The position numbers and the translations under genes were made by a program. A stretch of 64,000 bases of DNA, taken from Ciona intestinalis. Taxonomy: Eukaryota; Chordata; Ascidiacea; Phlebobranchia; Cionidae. The notes beneath the pieces were generated by a model. That model saw only the letters and a program-made list of their open reading frames with translations, was not told where the DNA came from and searched no databases. Shown here in pieces: positions 61,601 through 64,000 of this stretch; positions within the stretch are counted from its first letter, which is position 1, and the number at the start of each line of letters is the position of its first letter. The stretch lies in NCBI RefSeq assembly GCF_000224145.3, contig NC_020168.2, forward strand, positions 4,933,480 to 4,997,479, read 5' to 3'.

Positions 61601-64000
61601 AATTAATTATGAGATTAGCTGACCTCTCCAGAGGATAAGATGTTGTTCAAATATTCAAGGAAACCTTCTTCCTTGATATCGTTATCAGTGAATATGAATG
61701 AAACACCTTTCCCATCCCCTCCTGCTGTTCTGTATAGAACTTTTAAATCATCCATCAGATTCTGTGCATTGTATGTCCTAAAAAAACGTTAAATGTGCCA
61801 TTTAAAGCCATCAATTTTGGTGGAAAACTTTAATAATTAACTGTAAAAGTACAAAGAAAAATTAAAAAATTAGGCAAAATGTAACAAATTTGTTTCTCTT
61901 TTTTAAAATGAAAGCATGTATTTAATACCTATGTTATACCAATAGTAAATACTTCACACACCTGGTTAGAGTGATTTGGAAAGGTTTATATCCAGCAATG
62001 AAAGAAGCAAGTTTGGTTAAACTTTGTTTCCCTGACCCTCCAACACCAACTAACAACGCACTTCCACGTGGAGTGCGGATTATACGGGATATCTATGGCA
62101 AATACACGTTATTTTTATGTTTATAAATTAAGCTATGGTTGTAATGTATTTACCTTTACAAGATGAGTCATGGCATCTTTAAAGAACACAAGGTCCATGC
62201 TTGCACCTCGAACTGATTCATTGTATTGAGCCATGTATGCAAGCAGCTTTTCGGATAATGCTTCCAATGTTGGTACCTAAGTCAACAAGCAACTTTTATG
62301 ATGTAACCTTACAACGTTTAACCAAACAGTAAACTTTTGGAAACTTTATCAATTTTCTTGAATGTTTTTTATAATTAATTTTTTTTTTTTAATTTTAAAC
62401 AAAATTGTTAACTCAAAATTTCTTTCCTACTTGTTCATAAATCTTTGGAGCATCAAGATCTGCATCATCCCCCTCTTCCCCTGTTGGTTCAGGAGCATCA
62501 CGGAGGAAATCAACAAAGTAAGGTTCGGTCCCTATAGCTGATGCTGCCAACCCTTCATCAACTTCTTCCTTCATCACACGGATCAACGAGGATTCAAACC
62601 ACAGTTTGTCATCTTTGTTGGTGAACCTGGAGTTTATAACAACAACTGATAGGTATGTTTTTCTGACTATGGGCCGATATGTGACATTTATACTATAAAG
62701 TTACTGGTATCACTGTTTTTTTAAATTTTTGTAAAAGTAAGTACAATCATTATTTTTTGAATTCTTTTTTTAAATTATCAAGTCTAAAAAAATTAATTTT
62801 TTTTACAATGGACCGATATCAGATATGTGCTTTTTTTACTAAAAAGTTACTGGTATCACTTCTTTTTTTCCTGAAAGAATTTATTATCATCGTTTTTTTG
62901 CAATTAAATGTAACAAAATCGATCAAAAAAGTTATTTTTTTAAAAAGCTTAAAAATACAGAAAAACTGTATTTTTTTACTCACCGGTCAGCAATGACTCT
63001 TGTGCATTCATGTTTAAACAAACTGATAATATCAGATTTCTCTTGGCACTCTTCCGTTTTAACGGTGAGCATCCCTTGCCAGATCCTCGATAAATCCCGG
63101 AGGTTGAAGATGTAGTGGAACTTTGCTGGAGTCGGGAGCATTTTAACCTGAAGAGGGAAGATTAGAAGATGAATGAATAAATGTAACTTGCTCAATTATC
63201 ATGTGGCTGGAAAACGATAGTCGTTATAACACTAATGTTCTGTTTCATACACCTCGTGCCATCTTACGAGTTACCAAGTTTATAACTTTATGTTTTTTTT
63301 GTATGGCTATAAACTTTGACAACCCAATAGTGACCATTAGGTTGGAACAATTGCGGTTAAGTGTCTTGAACAGATAACCTAAGGGTTAGAGGCAGGCACG
63401 CTAATCACTGTGCTAGAGATGTTGATGTTAACTAACCTTTGTCCACTGCCATAGGGTCCTTGTAGCTGGTACAAGCTTAGCAATAATATCCACAATGTCA
63501 GGGTTGAATCCACGCTCAACACAGAAGTATCCAAGTCCAATTATACCTGAATAACGTATGGACGGTATTTTATTAGCACAGAATAATAAGCTCTTTAGAA
63601 GTTGTTGTACTATAAGTTTTTATTACATAAAGTAGCTCCTAAAAGACTATGGCAGAATTCAATCACTTTTGACTCACTGAATATTCTCATGTGTGTCACT
63701 TTGGTATACATGGTATGTAATATAAGTTGAGCATTTACCAAATATTTTATCAATAGATGCATTAGAAGGTAATGTGCAGTTGAATACATTGAAAGCACGT
63801 TTGAGACGTTGAGGAATATCATTCCTTCCCCCACCAGGGTGGATCATGGCCGCAATAAACTGCATGTCTACTATGTTCGTGAAATCACCAGGTTTTTCAA
63901 GGGAGTACATCCCATGCATCTCCATCATTTGACGAACAATCTCATTTGTGATCTATAACAAGTATTGAGCAGTATATAAATTATTATGAAGATATTTTAT
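46625..64000 (-). CDS. axonemal outer-arm dynein heavy chain, DNAH5/DNAH8 class (C-terminal part, 5' end beyond window)
   Basis: Motor ATPase of ciliary outer arms. About 33 exons cover roughly the last 1,900 residues. In gene order: end of AAA3 ([20 protein letters not shown], 63.9 kb); AAA4 with Walker [11 protein letters not shown] (62.0 kb) and Walker B FIFTDND (61.7 kb); stalk coiled coil 1 (59.6 kb); microtubule-binding domain ([20 protein letters not shown], 59.3 kb; [12 protein letters not shown], 58.7 kb); coiled coil 2 (58.4 kb); AAA5 ([16 protein letters not shown], 57.4 kb); AAA6 ([19 protein letters not shown], 54.5 kb; [16 protein letters not shown], 53.2 kb); and the C-terminal domain ending [12 protein letters not shown] and [10 protein letters not shown] at 46625. 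Wording is closest to DNAH5 and DNAH8; without the tail I cannot choose. Four exons appear twice because of a contig overlap. Confidence 0.95.
46947..47135 (+). repeat. MITE-like element, family A
   Basis: Left end ggttcgggaagacatggcac, interior caattaacaatggcc and ttctttgtttacta, right end tcccatcttcccccaccctacta. It lies in the last dynein intron but one. Confidence 0.75.
49073..51074. repeat. 2-kb direct repeat in dynein gene, left copy (likely contig overlap)
   Basis: Matches 51125-53088 over exons and introns alike, with scattered allelic-type differences, and ends exactly at the 50-N gap. Contains four minus-strand exons (about 50860-50717, 50445-50290, 49890-49735, 49252-49005). Confidence 0.9.
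49490..49650. repeat. dispersed repeat, family C (copy again at 51545-51705)
   Basis: Sequence gaccagagttggcccatta, then ttgtgaccactgggtt and ccaactgctttgcttaacc, resembles 54785-54930 and parts of 55440-55545 and 60655-60745. SINE-like; in a dynein intron. Confidence 0.55.
51075..51124. other. assembly gap (50 N) in dynein gene
   Basis: Fixed-size spacer joining two contigs whose ends share about 2 kb. The base order just right of it lacks one C found in the other copy (agacacgg against agaccacgg), as expected for a low-quality read end. Confidence 0.95.
51125..53088. repeat. 2-kb direct repeat in dynein gene, right copy (likely contig overlap)
   Basis: Carries the same four exons (about 52875-52732, 52503-52345, 51940-51788, 51305-51130), encoding [54 protein letters not shown] and [18 protein letters not shown]. 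It continues rightward without a break into upstream dynein exons. Confidence 0.9.
54785..54930. repeat. dispersed repeat, family C
   Basis: The block actcattaccccaacaccc, then gtgactactgagttggtgcaat and ttgcttaaggagac, is a diverged relative of the 49490 copy. It lies in a dynein intron. Confidence 0.5.
55440..55545. repeat. dispersed repeat, family C left part
   Basis: It reads acatgggtgagtttctacacc, then gggacctgaaattttatggcagagttgaccc. Similar left parts stand near 53385, 56430 and 60655. It lies in a dynein intron. Confidence 0.5.
55892..55990 (+). repeat. MITE-like element, family A, left half
   Basis: It begins tatagtaggttggggtaagatgggac and keeps the first part of the interior only. 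It lies in a dynein intron. Confidence 0.6.
60655..60745. repeat. dispersed repeat, family C left part
   Basis: It reads gtatgggtgaggtcctcagtg, then tagaacctggaatttgggtaaagg, close to the 55440 copy. It lies in a dynein intron. Confidence 0.5.
63300..63425. repeat. dispersed repeat, family C right part
   Basis: It has gacaacccaatagtgacc and caattgcggttaagtgtcttg, then ggcaggcacgctaatcactgtgctagag. It matches 18075-18150 closely and adds the segment beyond it. It lies in a dynein intron. Confidence 0.6.

Overview
This is eukaryotic genomic DNA, and I read it as a tunicate of the Ciona type. The evidence is compact multi-exon genes with 100-500 bp introns, T-rich AG acceptors directly upstream of several start codons (as in genes that receive a spliced leader), scattered short TIR elements, high allelic divergence, and clear animal orthologues including an axonemal dynein. 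The species call is an inference. Gene names rest on recognised motifs and family sequences; no database was searched.

Layout. 433-5612 (+) TPX2, a spindle assembly factor. 6018-6457 (-) a small unrecognised spliced gene. 7020-8978 (-) TMX3, an ER thioredoxin-like membrane protein. 12798-18830 (+) PEX6, a peroxisomal AAA ATPase, head-to-head with TMX3. 19429-20046 (+) MED19 and 20266-22222 (+) PSMB5, closely spaced. 22618-28799 (-) an adhesion GPCR with leucine-rich repeats. 32020-34496 (-) a secreted-type JmjC hydroxylase with an EF-hand and a C-terminal QDEL. 35937-37832 (+) an intronless WDTC1-like gene. 38357-38608 (+) ROMO1. 38877-41214 (+) STUB1/CHIP. 42065-42136 (+) tRNA-Pro(TGG). 43262-44134 (+) an intronless methyltransferase interrupted by one in-frame stop. 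46625-64000 (-) the C-terminal part of a DNAH5/DNAH8-class outer-arm dynein heavy chain, running off the right edge.

Assembly. Four N gaps are present, and three of them sit where two haplotypes were laid side by side. Between TMX3 and PEX6 the middle contig (11207-12295) is an empty-site allele. The flanking contigs carry a DNA transposon with long inverted repeats full of minisatellite, bounded by a perfect 9-bp target duplication 57 bp upstream of the PEX6 ATG. In the dynein gene about 2 kb (four exons) appears twice around a 50-N gap and is most simply an unmerged contig overlap. Neither duplication should be read as extra exons.

Function. Most genes are housekeeping genes of unrelated pathways (spindle, ER folding, peroxisome import, Mediator, proteasome, ubiquitin ligation, mitochondria, cilia), so this is not a functional cluster. 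The less familiar genes are the LRR-GAIN-7TM receptor and the predicted ER-resident JmjC/EF-hand protein. A roughly 200-bp MITE-like family with TA target sites is scattered through introns and spacers, most densely from 23 to 36 kb.
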